From Candidatus Roizmanbacteria bacterium (GTDB lineage Bacteria; Patescibacteriota; Microgenomatia; UBA1406; GWC2-37-13), in NCBI GenBank assembly GCA_013334845.1, contig JAAXWV010000111.1, positions 1 through 5,133 of the forward strand: a stretch of 5,133 nucleotides of DNA, given 5' to 3'. The position numbers were made by a program, and so were the translations under genes. Below the pieces are notes generated by a model. That model worked only from the letters and a program-made list of their open reading frames with translations. It did no database searches and was not told where the DNA came from. Within the stretch, counting starts at the first letter, position 1. Each line of letters begins with the position of its first letter. This document shows, in pieces, positions 1-5,133 of the stretch.

Positions 1-1
1 G

Positions 2-2062
2 AGGCCTTTGGGGGTTGCTTGCAATATTTTTTGCCGGTATTGTTACCAGGGGGCGCAGCGTGATGCGCATCATGTTCGTCCCGATTATGATCTTGAGCGC
101 ATGAAAGCGGCAGTGAAAAGAGAGGGCGGGCCGTTTACCCTTTTTGGAGGAGAGCCGTTGCTGTTGTCTTTGGCTGATCTGGAAGAGCTGTTTCGCTGGG
201 GGATGGAACAGTATGGCGGCACCTCGATCCAGACCAACGCGACGTTGATCACCGACGAACATATTCGGCTTTTTCAGCAATACAGGGTTCATGTTGGCGT
301 TTCAGTAGATGGGCCTGATGAACTCAACGACCTGCGTTGGCACGGCAGTATTGAACGAACAAGGCAGCGCACATTGCGAACGCTTGGCAATATTGCCATG
401 CTTTGCCAGGCACATCAACCTCCAGGGCTTATTGTGACGCTGCACAAAGTCAATGCTTCACCAGAACGCCTGCCTCGTTTGCACGATTGGGTGCACGAAA
501 TGGATACTTTGGGCATCATGATGATGAGACTGCATCTGCTGGAAGTCGAGAATGAAAATATGCGATCGGAGTATAGCCTGAGCGAGGAGGAAAATATTCA
601 GATACTGTTAGGTTTCGCTGAATTGCAGCGTGAATTGAAGCAATTGCGTTTCGATGTTCTTGATGAAATGGAAAAGGGTTTGCTTGGACGTGATCGCAAA
701 AGTTCGTGTGTCTGGCATGCTTGCGATCCGTACACGACGCAGGCGGTTCGTGGCATAGAGGGAAACGGCCAGTCCAGCAACTGCGGAAGAACCAACAAGG
801 ATGGGGTCAACTTCATAAAGGCTGAACGTAACTCGTTTGAACGTTACATTGCATTATATCATACACCACAGGAAGAGGGCGGTTGCAAAGATTGCCGATT
901 TTTCATGATGTGCAAGGGGCAGTGTCCCGGCACGGCCATCAATGGCGATTGGCGAAACCGTTCTGAGCTTTGTGGCGTCTGGAAAGGACTTTTTACTCAT
1001 CTTGAAGAGCGATTGCTGTTTTGCGGATTAATGCCGCTTTCCCGTCATCCAGCGAGAGGCTTTTTGGAAAATGCGCTTATCGATAACTGGCTTATGGGAA
1101 AAAATAAAACAGTTCAGGATTTGCAAACATACGATGTACAGCTAAATCTTTCTCGGTCTGAATCATCTGATTATCTATCCAACGAACATGTTGACGAAAA
1201 GCACCATTTTGTGATGCCAAAATTTGTACGGCATGCTTTTGTTGGTAAGGAGCAAAAAGAAATTTGGGAACCTCGAATGGCGGCAATCCGATCTGCATTA
1301 GGATGTGTTGGCGTTTTGGCAGTTGCAAAAGAAAGGGTTCCAGTATCAGTTGTCCGTGTTGCACCATCCGATGTACTGAGAATACATAATCTTGCTGCCT
1401 CGCACAATCTTCATGCACACCTGTTGTCACCGGAAACTCATGCACGTGTAGAGCGACTTGTGATTGGCAGAGAAAAAAATATAATAGCTTACTTACATGC
1501 GTTGGATATTGCTGTATCAGGCACCGCTAAAGGATTTGATGCATTTGACACAATCGCCGATTTGCGCGGTATACCGGAATGTTGCCAATCGAGCTGCAAG
1601 GAGCTTCCTGACTATGGCTTATTCGAGCCTGTTTGGCGTAGGGATTTGAATAAGTATCCTAGTGATCTTTTTTATTTGACATGCTCACCGATGCTCAATC
1701 CATTATTGCACCATATCGGATATGATCTATTGGGTTATCAGCCTCGTGCTATTTCCTGCGAAAAAAGCAAGAGCCGTGTCGAAAAATATCTTGACTTAGG
1801 GCGAGAAAGTGGTTTTTCGCAGGAGATAGATTGGCTTGAAGAAATGTTGGACTGGCCTATGGAGTGGTCATCGCTTCATGGTATTGCTGAGGTGAAAACG
1901 GGTGTATTTCGTATTGCGTATGCTACGAAATACACTTCTGATCGAGTGACGATTCACTATCATGGCAGAACTCTTTCTCCATATGCAGCCAGAGGTGTCT
2001 CTTTTGCGTATCGCGATCCAGAAAAAATCCAGTATGAGACAGATCCGCTGATTATCAGTTGA
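2..2062 (+). CDS. Radical SAM/SPASM enzyme with C-terminal DUF483-like extension (5' partial)
   Basis: This is probably a peptide- or protein-modifying radical SAM maturase; the substrate is unknown. Counting the TTG at 8 as residue 1, the [4Fe-4S]/SAM motif CX3CX2C is at C5, C9 and C12, followed by GGEP (47-50), TNATL (76-80) and SVDGP (99-103). A complete SPASM signature follows: C239-X14-G254-X4-C259, then C293-X2-C296-X5-C302-X3-C306, and C322. This domain normally binds two auxiliary Fe-S clusters. About 330 residues come after it, with cysteines at 525, 526, 530, 559 and 584 and a PMLNPLLHHIG segment (561-570). From memory this resembles DUF483, which is less certain. The frame stays open to the window edge (Arg-Pro-Leu-Gly before the first cysteine), as in anSME-like enzymes, so the TTG is internal and a short N-terminus is missing. 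GC falls from about 55% at the start to about 36% near 1080-1200, which suggests a linker or a fusion joint. No precursor peptide gene was recognised downstream. Confidence 0.9.
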   Translation, partial: RPLGVACNIFCRYCYQGAQRDAHHVRPDYDLERMKAAVKREGGPFTLFGGEPLLLSLADLEELFRWGMEQYGGTSIQTNATLITDEHIRLFQQYRVHVGVSVDGPDELNDLRWHGSIERTRQRTLRTLGNIAMLCQAHQPPGLIVTLHKVNASPERLPRLHDWVHEMDTLGIMMMRLHLLEVENENMRSEYSLSEEENIQILLGFAELQRELKQLRFDVLDEMEKGLLGRDRKSSCVWHACDPYTTQAVRGIEGNGQSSNCGRTNKDGVNFIKAERNSFERYIALYHTPQEEGGCKDCRFFMMCKGQCPGTAINGDWRNRSELCGVWKGLFTHLEERLLFCGLMPLSRHPARGFLENALIDNWLMGKNKTVQDLQTYDVQLNLSRSESSDYLSNEHVDEKHHFVMPKFVRHAFVGKEQKEIWEPRMAAIRSALGCVGVLAVAKERVPVSVVRVAPSDVLRIHNLAASHNLHAHLLSPETHARVERLVIGREKNIIAYLHALDIAVSGTAKGFDAFDTIADLRGIPECCQSSCKELPDYGLFEPVWRRDLNKYPSDLFYLTCSPMLNPLLHHIGYDLLGYQPRAISCEKSKSRVEKYLDLGRESGFSQEIDWLEEMLDWPMEWSSLHGIAEVKTGVFRIAYATKYTSDRVTIHYHGRTLSPYAARGVSFAYRDPEKIQYETDPLIIS

Positions 2063-2160
2063 TGAAGATGTTTAATGGTTATCGTAAAACAATTATTTTG
2101 AGGTGCACATAATGTCATGTTACGTCTATTTTAAAAGAGGTTAAGACTTTCGCTGAGAGG

Positions 2161-2174
2161 ATTAATATATTAAT
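2161..2174. repeat. Perfect 14-bp AT palindrome
   Basis: ATTAATATATTAAT reads the same on both strands. It could be a binding site for a dimeric regulator. It lies nearly 270 bp upstream of the next + strand start and is made only of A and T in an AT-rich gap, so chance is a real alternative. Confidence 0.25.
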
Positions 2175-2366
2175 TTTAAACAACTGTTCAGGAAATAGCA
2201 ACTGTTTTTCATCTCTAAGCCGCACAGCGATTAAATTGAAATGATGAGTTTGATGAAACAGGTTCATATAGTCGTTTATCATAACGAATGGCAGCGACCT
2301 CTTCATGGTTAAAGAGTAATGCGCGTACATATATGGCTGGTTTATTTGATAAGGGGTAGGCAGTTA

Positions 2367-2387
2367 CAGTCTCTATTTTAGAGATTG
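2367..2387 (+). promoter_or_regulatory. Hairpin in the upstream region of the hydrolase gene
   Basis: A 9-bp stem (2367-2375 with 2379-2387, one G-T wobble) encloses a TTT loop; the inner six pairs are TCTCTA and TAGAGA. It ends about 55 bp before the hydrolase start. No T-tract follows, so it is a poor intrinsic terminator. It is better read as an operator for a dimeric repressor or a structured 5' leader element. I could not place a convincing -35/-10 pair beside it. Confidence 0.35.
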
Positions 2388-2431
2388 CTCATACATTCGT
2401 TCTAATGAAAAACGATTAATCACAATAAAAT

Positions 2432-2435
2432 AGGA
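2432..2435 (+). promoter_or_regulatory. Ribosome binding site of the hydrolase gene
   Basis: AGGA lies six bases before the ATG at 2442. This favours that start over the in-frame ATG at 2448, which would lie 12 bases away. Confidence 0.6.
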
Positions 2436-2441
2436 TACATA

Positions 2442-3395
2442 ATGGAAATGCTAAAGAAAGGTTCGTCTGGCGCACGGGTTTCACGGATTCAGGACGCGCT
2501 GAAATCCGCAGGCTATTTCAACGGAAACATTGATGGAATTTTCGAGAACGAGACTGACGAGGCCGTGAAAAGGTTTCAGTCGCAATCAGGACTGCCTGCC
2601 GATGGCATGGTCGGAGCCGTTACCTGGGCCAGGTTGTTCCCCGTTGAACCAGTATCCGGTAATCTGGCGACACGCTGCCTTGCTCTTACCGGTTTGTTCG
2701 AGACTGGTAAGTTGTCGCCAGGATGTTTTGCGGCTATCGCCGGGAATTTTGACGGTCAGGGGATCAGTTATGGCGTATTGCAGTGGAATCTGGGGCAGAA
2801 AACGCTTCAGCCGCTTCTGAATGAAATGATCACAACGCATCCCGAAATCATGTCTGACATTTTTGGCAATGATCTTGATGCAATGCAACAGGCGATAAGT
2901 GGAGAAAAACAGGCGGCTCTGAATTTTGCAAATACTATACAGGATACGACTAAGCATGTTGTGTCGCCGCTCTGGAGAGAACGTTTCAAGCGACTGGGCC
3001 TGACAACAGAATTTCAGGCTATTGAAAAGTCTGGTGCATCCAAATACTATAACAACGCAAAAAATCTCGTTGCAACCTACAGTCTCTGGTCAATGAGAGG
3101 GCAAGCTCTGATGTTCGACATCTGCGTGCAGAACGGTTCGATTTCCGATGCTGTCAAAACGCAGATTATGGCTGATTTCAGCAAGCTTTCATCCAGGCTG
3201 AGCAGAGAGGATGCCGAAGTGCAGAAAATGGTTATTATCGCGAATAGACGAGCTGAGGCAGCCATTCCAGAATATGTTGAAATTGTTCGGAAACGCAAGC
3301 TATGTATAGCATACGGAAAAGGAGTTGTTAATGGAATAAGCTATGATCTCGCTACGCAGTTTGGGCTAGATCTAAGTCCTATAGAACAAGAATAA
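2442..3395 (+). CDS. Peptidoglycan-binding lysozyme-like (chitosanase-like) hydrolase
   Basis: This is a probable peptidoglycan-cleaving enzyme of 317 residues. Residues 4-66 form a classic PG_binding_1 repeat: GSSGARV, then Q17 and L20, the IDGIFENET stretch, AVKRFQ, and DGMVGAVTW. The rest (about 77-317) has a lysozyme-superfamily pattern. LTGLFETG (82-89) places E87 as candidate general acid, and NFDGQGISYGVLQWN (102-116) gives D104 and the DGQG-x-S turn seen in chitosanase-like (GH46-type) folds. RGQALMFD and QNGS (219-233) and the C-terminal RKRKLCIAYGKG motif (283-293) also recall this family. There is no signal peptide or membrane segment, so the protein needs a holin, a dedicated secretion system or cell lysis to reach the wall. 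A small membrane-protein gene follows 156 bp downstream, which fits an endolysin-like role. A type VI effector is an alternative. The fold call is solid; the exact bond cleaved is not known. Confidence 0.82.
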   Translation: MEMLKKGSSGARVSRIQDALKSAGYFNGNIDGIFENETDEAVKRFQSQSGLPADGMVGAVTWARLFPVEPVSGNLATRCLALTGLFETGKLSPGCFAAIAGNFDGQGISYGVLQWNLGQKTLQPLLNEMITTHPEIMSDIFGNDLDAMQQAISGEKQAALNFANTIQDTTKHVVSPLWRERFKRLGLTTEFQAIEKSGASKYYNNAKNLVATYSLWSMRGQALMFDICVQNGSISDAVKTQIMADFSKLSSRLSREDAEVQKMVIIANRRAEAAIPEYVEIVRKRKLCIAYGKGVVNGISYDLATQFGLDLSPIEQE

Positions 3396-3400
3396 TATTA

Positions 3401-3416
3401 AAGAAAAGACTTTCTT
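3401..3416 (+). terminator. Weak AT hairpin after the hydrolase gene
   Basis: AAGAAA and TTTCTT form a 6-bp stem around AGAC, starting five bases after the stop codon. It has only two G-C pairs and no clean T-tract, so any termination would be partial and read-through into the next gene is possible. Confidence 0.2.
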
Positions 3417-3493
3417 ATTGTTATAAAGTTGCGTTGTGATAGTTGAAGATGTTGTGTTTAAAATATGAATGTGCTTGTTTTTAATGAAGAGCC

Positions 3494-3523
3494 ATGCCGG
3501 AGGCGTCTATGTATTTATTTTAA
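3494..3523 (+). promoter_or_regulatory. Possible leader mini-ORF with strong Shine-Dalgarno
   Basis: GGAGG at 3499-3503 stands five bases before an ATG at 3509. It would translate only Met-Tyr-Leu-Phe before TAA at 3521. An upstream in-frame ATG at 3494 lengthens the peptide to MPEASMYLF. The frame differs from that of the membrane protein gene, whose preferred start lies 28 bases after this stop and has a weak ribosome site of its own. Translational coupling or leader control is possible but unproven. GGAGG could also be chance. Confidence 0.25.
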
Positions 3524-3551
3524 GGGAATTAAAAAGAAAAAAGATAATGTT

Positions 3552-3794
3552 ATGGCGAATAATACGTTATACAAATTCCGGGTAATGATCAGTACTTTGT
3601 TTCTTGTTGCTTATTTTGGAATGCTTGCGGCTATATTTTTTGTTGAAGTAAGCGATAAACTGAATATGATCAAAGTAGAAAATTCGCTGATGAGCTTGTT
3701 AGGGGTGCTTTTAGGCGTTCTTACGGCAGGAATTGGTCAGGTGTTAAACTACTGGCTAAACGATCGGAATGAAAAAGAATTTTCCGTGACGTGA
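3552..3794 (+). CDS. Small two-helix membrane protein, holin-like
   Basis: I chose the ATG at 3552, giving 80 residues that begin MANNTLYKFR. Two hydrophobic segments are visible: about residues 11-32 (VMISTLFLVAYFGMLAAIFF is the core) and 45-68, which includes the glycine-spaced run LLGVLLGVLTAGIGQVLNYW. A short polar loop (VSDKLNMIKVEN) separates them, and a charged tail ends the protein. The small size, paired helices, glycine-rich second helix and position after a cell-wall hydrolase gene recall holins, including those of gene-transfer-agent type. The same frame is open from an ATG at 3465, but that would add 29 polar, lysine-rich residues ahead of the hydrophobic core and lacks a good ribosome site. 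The chosen start also has only a weak purine-rich site. An immunity protein protecting against the hydrolase is the main alternative. Confidence 0.65.
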   Translation: MANNTLYKFRVMISTLFLVAYFGMLAAIFFVEVSDKLNMIKVENSLMSLLGVLLGVLTAGIGQVLNYWLNDRNEKEFSVT

Positions 3795-3890
3795 CTTATT
3801 GTCTTCTTTATTTTCTAAGAATAAATTGATCTGTCGATAACATCGGAACATATTTCGTATCGTGCCAATGATAAAAAGTCCGGCATTCCC

Positions 3891-3923
3891 TGTCATTGCG
3901 AAGAGTGTAGCGACATTGTAATC
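3891..3923 (+). repeat. Degenerate 'CHCEERSDEAI'-type dispersed repeat
   Basis: TGTCATTGCGAAGAGTGTAG and the following CGACATTGTAATC closely match a well-known short palindromic repeat whose typical form is TGTCATTGCGAGGAGCG, then AGCGAC and GCAATC. In one frame it reads CHCEECSDIVI, the familiar false peptide of these repeats (CHCEERSDEAI). The outer ATTGC and GTAAT arms pair imperfectly, so this copy has drifted. Such repeats sit between genes in many bacteria, and that supports reading this gap as non-coding. Confidence 0.6.
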
Positions 3924-3995
3924 TAGCAGAGTAGAAACAGGCAGAAATGTATCGCCATGTCGTCACAGGTCAGAACTTTGGATTGCGAATACTTT

Positions 3996-4170
3996 TTATT
4001 CGACGGACTGGCGTGGCTTTCAGAATTCAACAGACATCGGAGAGATACGGTCATGCATATGTTGTATTTTGACATACTAATAAAGGCTTTCGATCTCCAT
4101 GAACGCATCGTCAATTGCTTCTGGCTTGACCATTTTCGTGGTGATTTCTATTCAGAACGTCAGGTCGCAA
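3996..4170 (-). pseudogene. Decayed reverse-strand gene end, possibly IS3-family transposase
   Basis: Read on the reverse strand in one frame, this stretch gives MVKPEAIDDAFMEIESLY, a stop, then YVKIQHMHDRISPMSVEF, a stop, then KPRQSVE and a final TAA at 3998-3996. The layout recalls the C-terminus of IS3-family OrfB proteins, where an acidic helix and 'YIE-x-F/LYN' precede an arginine/histidine-rich stretch, 'SPVEFE' and a short tail. The TAG at 4079-4077 falls where the conserved Asn would be, and 11 residues separate it from SP, as in the family. Internal stops at 4154-4152, 4079-4077 and after EF show that it is not functional. The homology was judged by eye on a short stretch and is uncertain. 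Confidence 0.4.
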
Positions 4171-4171
4171 G

Positions 4172-4357
4172 TCATGCTGGAAGATATTCTGCACGATGAA
4201 AAAAATCTAATTCATTGTTTACCTGGTTATCATCGTCAATGTAGTTTTCGCCATCGAAGTAAGCGAGAGTAGGGGATTTGTTATCGTCTATAAAGACGGA
4301 ATTCTTGTATGGTATTGCTACAGACTTATTTACACGGATATCCTGTTTATGGTAGCT
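4172..4357 (-). pseudogene. Reverse-strand stop-free fragment of unknown gene
   Basis: From just after a TAA (4360-4358) to a TGA (4174-4172) the reverse strand is open for 61 codons, with a plausible protein-like composition including TLAYFDGENYIDDDNQVNNE followed by LDFFHRAEYLPA. There is no ATG, GTG or TTG near the beginning, so it cannot be a complete gene as it stands and is probably a remnant. The acidic, aromatic pattern faintly recalls short phage proteins of the DUF551 type, but that is a guess. It ends where the transposase-like remnant begins, in a different frame, so the two may come from different genes. Confidence 0.3.
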
Positions 4358-4433
4358 TTATTAGCGTTTTATTAAGGTCTTGCTTTGTTGGAAAAAATCA
4401 GGATAAGTTGATTTAAGGTAAATAGAATAATTC

Positions 4434-4471
4434 GCAAATTTATGAAAAATGCAATAAAAATATGCAAATTT
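4434..4471 (+). promoter_or_regulatory. Direct repeats in the protease promoter region
   Basis: GCAAATTT occurs at 4434-4441 and again at 4464-4471, exactly 30 bp apart or nearly three helical turns. A related GCAAT lies between them at 4451. The second copy ends 25 bp before the GTG start. A weak candidate promoter (TTCGCA at 4431, TAAAAA at 4455, 18-bp spacing) overlaps the pair. In-phase half-sites could bind a regulator of the protease gene, but the AT-rich background makes chance repeats likely. Confidence 0.25.
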
Positions 4472-4483
4472 TTATCAATCTAA

Positions 4484-4489
4484 TAGGAG
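4484..4489 (+). promoter_or_regulatory. Ribosome binding site of the protease gene
   Basis: TAGGAG lies seven bases before a GTG at 4497 and is the strongest well-spaced site in front of any gene here. It decides the GTG start; the next in-frame ATG comes only at residue 32. Confidence 0.7.
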
Positions 4490-4496
4490 CACTCAA

Positions 4497-5108
4497 GTGG
4501 TTACAGAAGAAGAAAAACTTCCGACAATTCAGCGATTTTCGGAAGAACGCAAAGCAACTCTTATTTTCTCATCGAATCAAAACAATATTATGAATAAAGT
4601 TACAGGGCCAACAACTCCAAATTATCGAGGAGTATGCCTAGGTCTCGTGATGATTTGGTTTGAGAATGCATTGAAAACAGAGGATCCCTTAAAAGGTAAA
4701 GTAGCAATTGGCGCTATTAATCTGCAGGCTCAATTGGGACTCTTAACATGGAATGATATAGAGGGATTTATGGTGAAAAGAGATAAATTTCTAGCCAAAT
4801 GGAAATTTTGGACCAAGTTACAAAATAAATATACGATAGATAAAGAATGTTCCTATAAATTGACTATTTGTTCTCAGTTCACACGCGATCGTGAAAGCAT
4901 ATACCTTATTGTTTTGTATCCTAAAAAGGGGGGCGGGGCACACGCGATCGGCGTCTGGCGGTCTAAAGATGAAAAATATACTATATACGATCCAAATTAC
5001 GGGGCATGTGAAATGCTGGGCGATTCTATTGTAAATTATATGAGAGATTTGATTAATACTTATTATAGTGAAATGGGCACATATCTTTTGTGTAGTTGGG
5101 TTGATTAG
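4497..5108 (+). CDS. YopT/AvrPphB-type cysteine protease (peptidase family C58), probable effector
   Basis: The 203-residue product carries the papain-like triad of family C58 in the right order. C47 is in YRGVCLGLVMIWF (43-55), H149 in GGGAHAIGVW (145-154), and D165 in YTIYDPNYG (161-169). The His-Asp spacing of 16 residues equals that of YopT, and the Asp-Pro-Asn context is typical. Known members are type III effectors or toxin domains that cut host proteins near their lipid-modified ends (Rho GTPases for YopT) or host kinases (AvrPphB). The substrate here is unknown. There is no signal peptide or transmembrane helix, which suits a contact-dependent secretion system. It is shorter than YopT (about 320 residues) and is essentially the protease domain with about 40 polar N-terminal residues that could hold a secretion signal. 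The gene is clearly more AT-rich than the maturase gene, which suggests transfer. No chaperone or immunity gene is seen beside it, and only 25 bases follow the stop. Confidence 0.85.
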   Translation: MVTEEEKLPTIQRFSEERKATLIFSSNQNNIMNKVTGPTTPNYRGVCLGLVMIWFENALKTEDPLKGKVAIGAINLQAQLGLLTWNDIEGFMVKRDKFLAKWKFWTKLQNKYTIDKECSYKLTICSQFTRDRESIYLIVLYPKKGGGAHAIGVWRSKDEKYTIYDPNYGACEMLGDSIVNYMRDLINTYYSEMGTYLLCSWVD

Positions 5109-5133
5109 AATAAATAAAAAAAATATCGAAAAA

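Larger units (their letters stand above)
2063..2441. other. AT-rich intergenic region between the maturase and hydrolase genes
   Basis: This 379-bp gap has no convincing gene. A 71-codon reverse-strand reading frame (2330 to 2115) starts at an ATG with an in-frame internal ATG at 2306-2304. Its translation is hydrophobic and not absurd (NDYMNLFHQTHHF is one stretch), but neither start has a Shine-Dalgarno sequence and I recognise no family. It could be a gene fragment or chance. The gap also holds a 14-bp palindrome and a hairpin, listed separately. No strong G+C terminator hairpin with a T-tract was found after the stop of the maturase gene. Confidence 0.5.
3795..4496. other. 702-bp intergenic region with repeat and gene debris
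   Basis: I see no intact gene here. In order it holds a 'CHCEERSDEAI'-type repeat copy, a reverse-strand remnant like a transposase C-terminus, a second reverse-strand stop-free fragment, and an AT-rich stretch from about 4361 that must carry the protease promoter. An 80-codon forward frame (3957-4199) overlaps the reverse remnants. It lacks a Shine-Dalgarno sequence, has an odd composition, and was not accepted as a gene. Confidence 0.55.

Noticed and set aside
8..10. TTG as the start codon of the radical SAM gene
   Set aside because: It would leave only four residues before the first cluster cysteine, and the frame stays open upstream with Arg-Pro, as expected for a longer N-terminus beyond the window.
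2115..2330. Reverse 71-codon reading frame between the maturase and hydrolase genes
   Set aside because: There is no ribosome site for either ATG and no recognisable family. It was kept only as a note in the intergenic entry, although the translation is plausible enough for a database search.
3465..3551. Upstream ATG extending the membrane protein by 29 residues
   Set aside because: The added residues are polar and lysine-rich, the ribosome site is poor, and the compact form from 3552 fits the usual shape of small holin-like proteins better.
3816..3834. Weak TTTATT/AATAAA hairpin after the membrane protein gene
   Set aside because: It has six A-T pairs only, no G-C pair and no T-tract, so it is too weak to call a terminator.
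3957..4199. Forward 80-codon reading frame in the second long gap
   Set aside because: It has no Shine-Dalgarno sequence, an unusual composition rich in His, Arg and Phe, and it overlaps reverse-strand sequence that reads more like real protein.
4880..4950. Exact 12-bp repeat CACACGCGATCG at 4880-4891 and 4939-4950
   Set aside because: The copies lie in different reading frames inside the protease gene. One chance 12-mer repeat in a window of this size is not surprising.

Overview
The window holds four clear or probable genes on the + strand, separated by long AT-rich gaps that contain repeats and gene debris. No RNA gene, CRISPR array or complete mobile element was seen. The host looks like a Gram-negative bacterium, probably a pseudomonadote. 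The reasons are Shine-Dalgarno-led ATG and GTG starts, moderate GC in the first genes, a YopT-type effector gene, and a dispersed-repeat copy of the kind that mistranslates as 'CHCEERSDEAI'. The sequence does not settle the genus.

Layout. From 2 to 2062 runs a radical SAM/SPASM enzyme, cut at its 5' end by the window edge, with a long cysteine-containing C-terminal extension that resembles DUF483. From 2063 to 2441 is an AT-rich gap with a 14-bp palindrome and a hairpin. From 2442 to 3395 is a peptidoglycan-binding, lysozyme-like (chitosanase-like) hydrolase without a signal peptide. From 3552 to 3794 is an 80-residue protein with two predicted membrane helices that looks like a holin. From 3795 to 4496 is a 702-bp gap with the 'CHCEERSDEAI'-type repeat and two reverse-strand gene remnants, one reminiscent of the C-terminus of an IS3-family transposase. 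From 4497 to 5108 is an AT-rich gene for a YopT/AvrPphB-type (peptidase family C58) cysteine protease with the full Cys-His-Asp triad.

How the parts may fit together. The hydrolase and the holin-like protein lie in tandem and could form a two-gene lysis or export cassette, as holin/endolysin pairs do. The protease is very likely a secreted effector that acts on host proteins or membranes. The radical SAM enzyme is built like a peptide-modifying maturase, but no precursor peptide was found in the window. Repeats, decayed genes, long gaps and uneven base composition suggest an accessory region assembled by transfer. A functional link between the lysis pair, the effector and the maturase is inference, because each gene could be transcribed separately.
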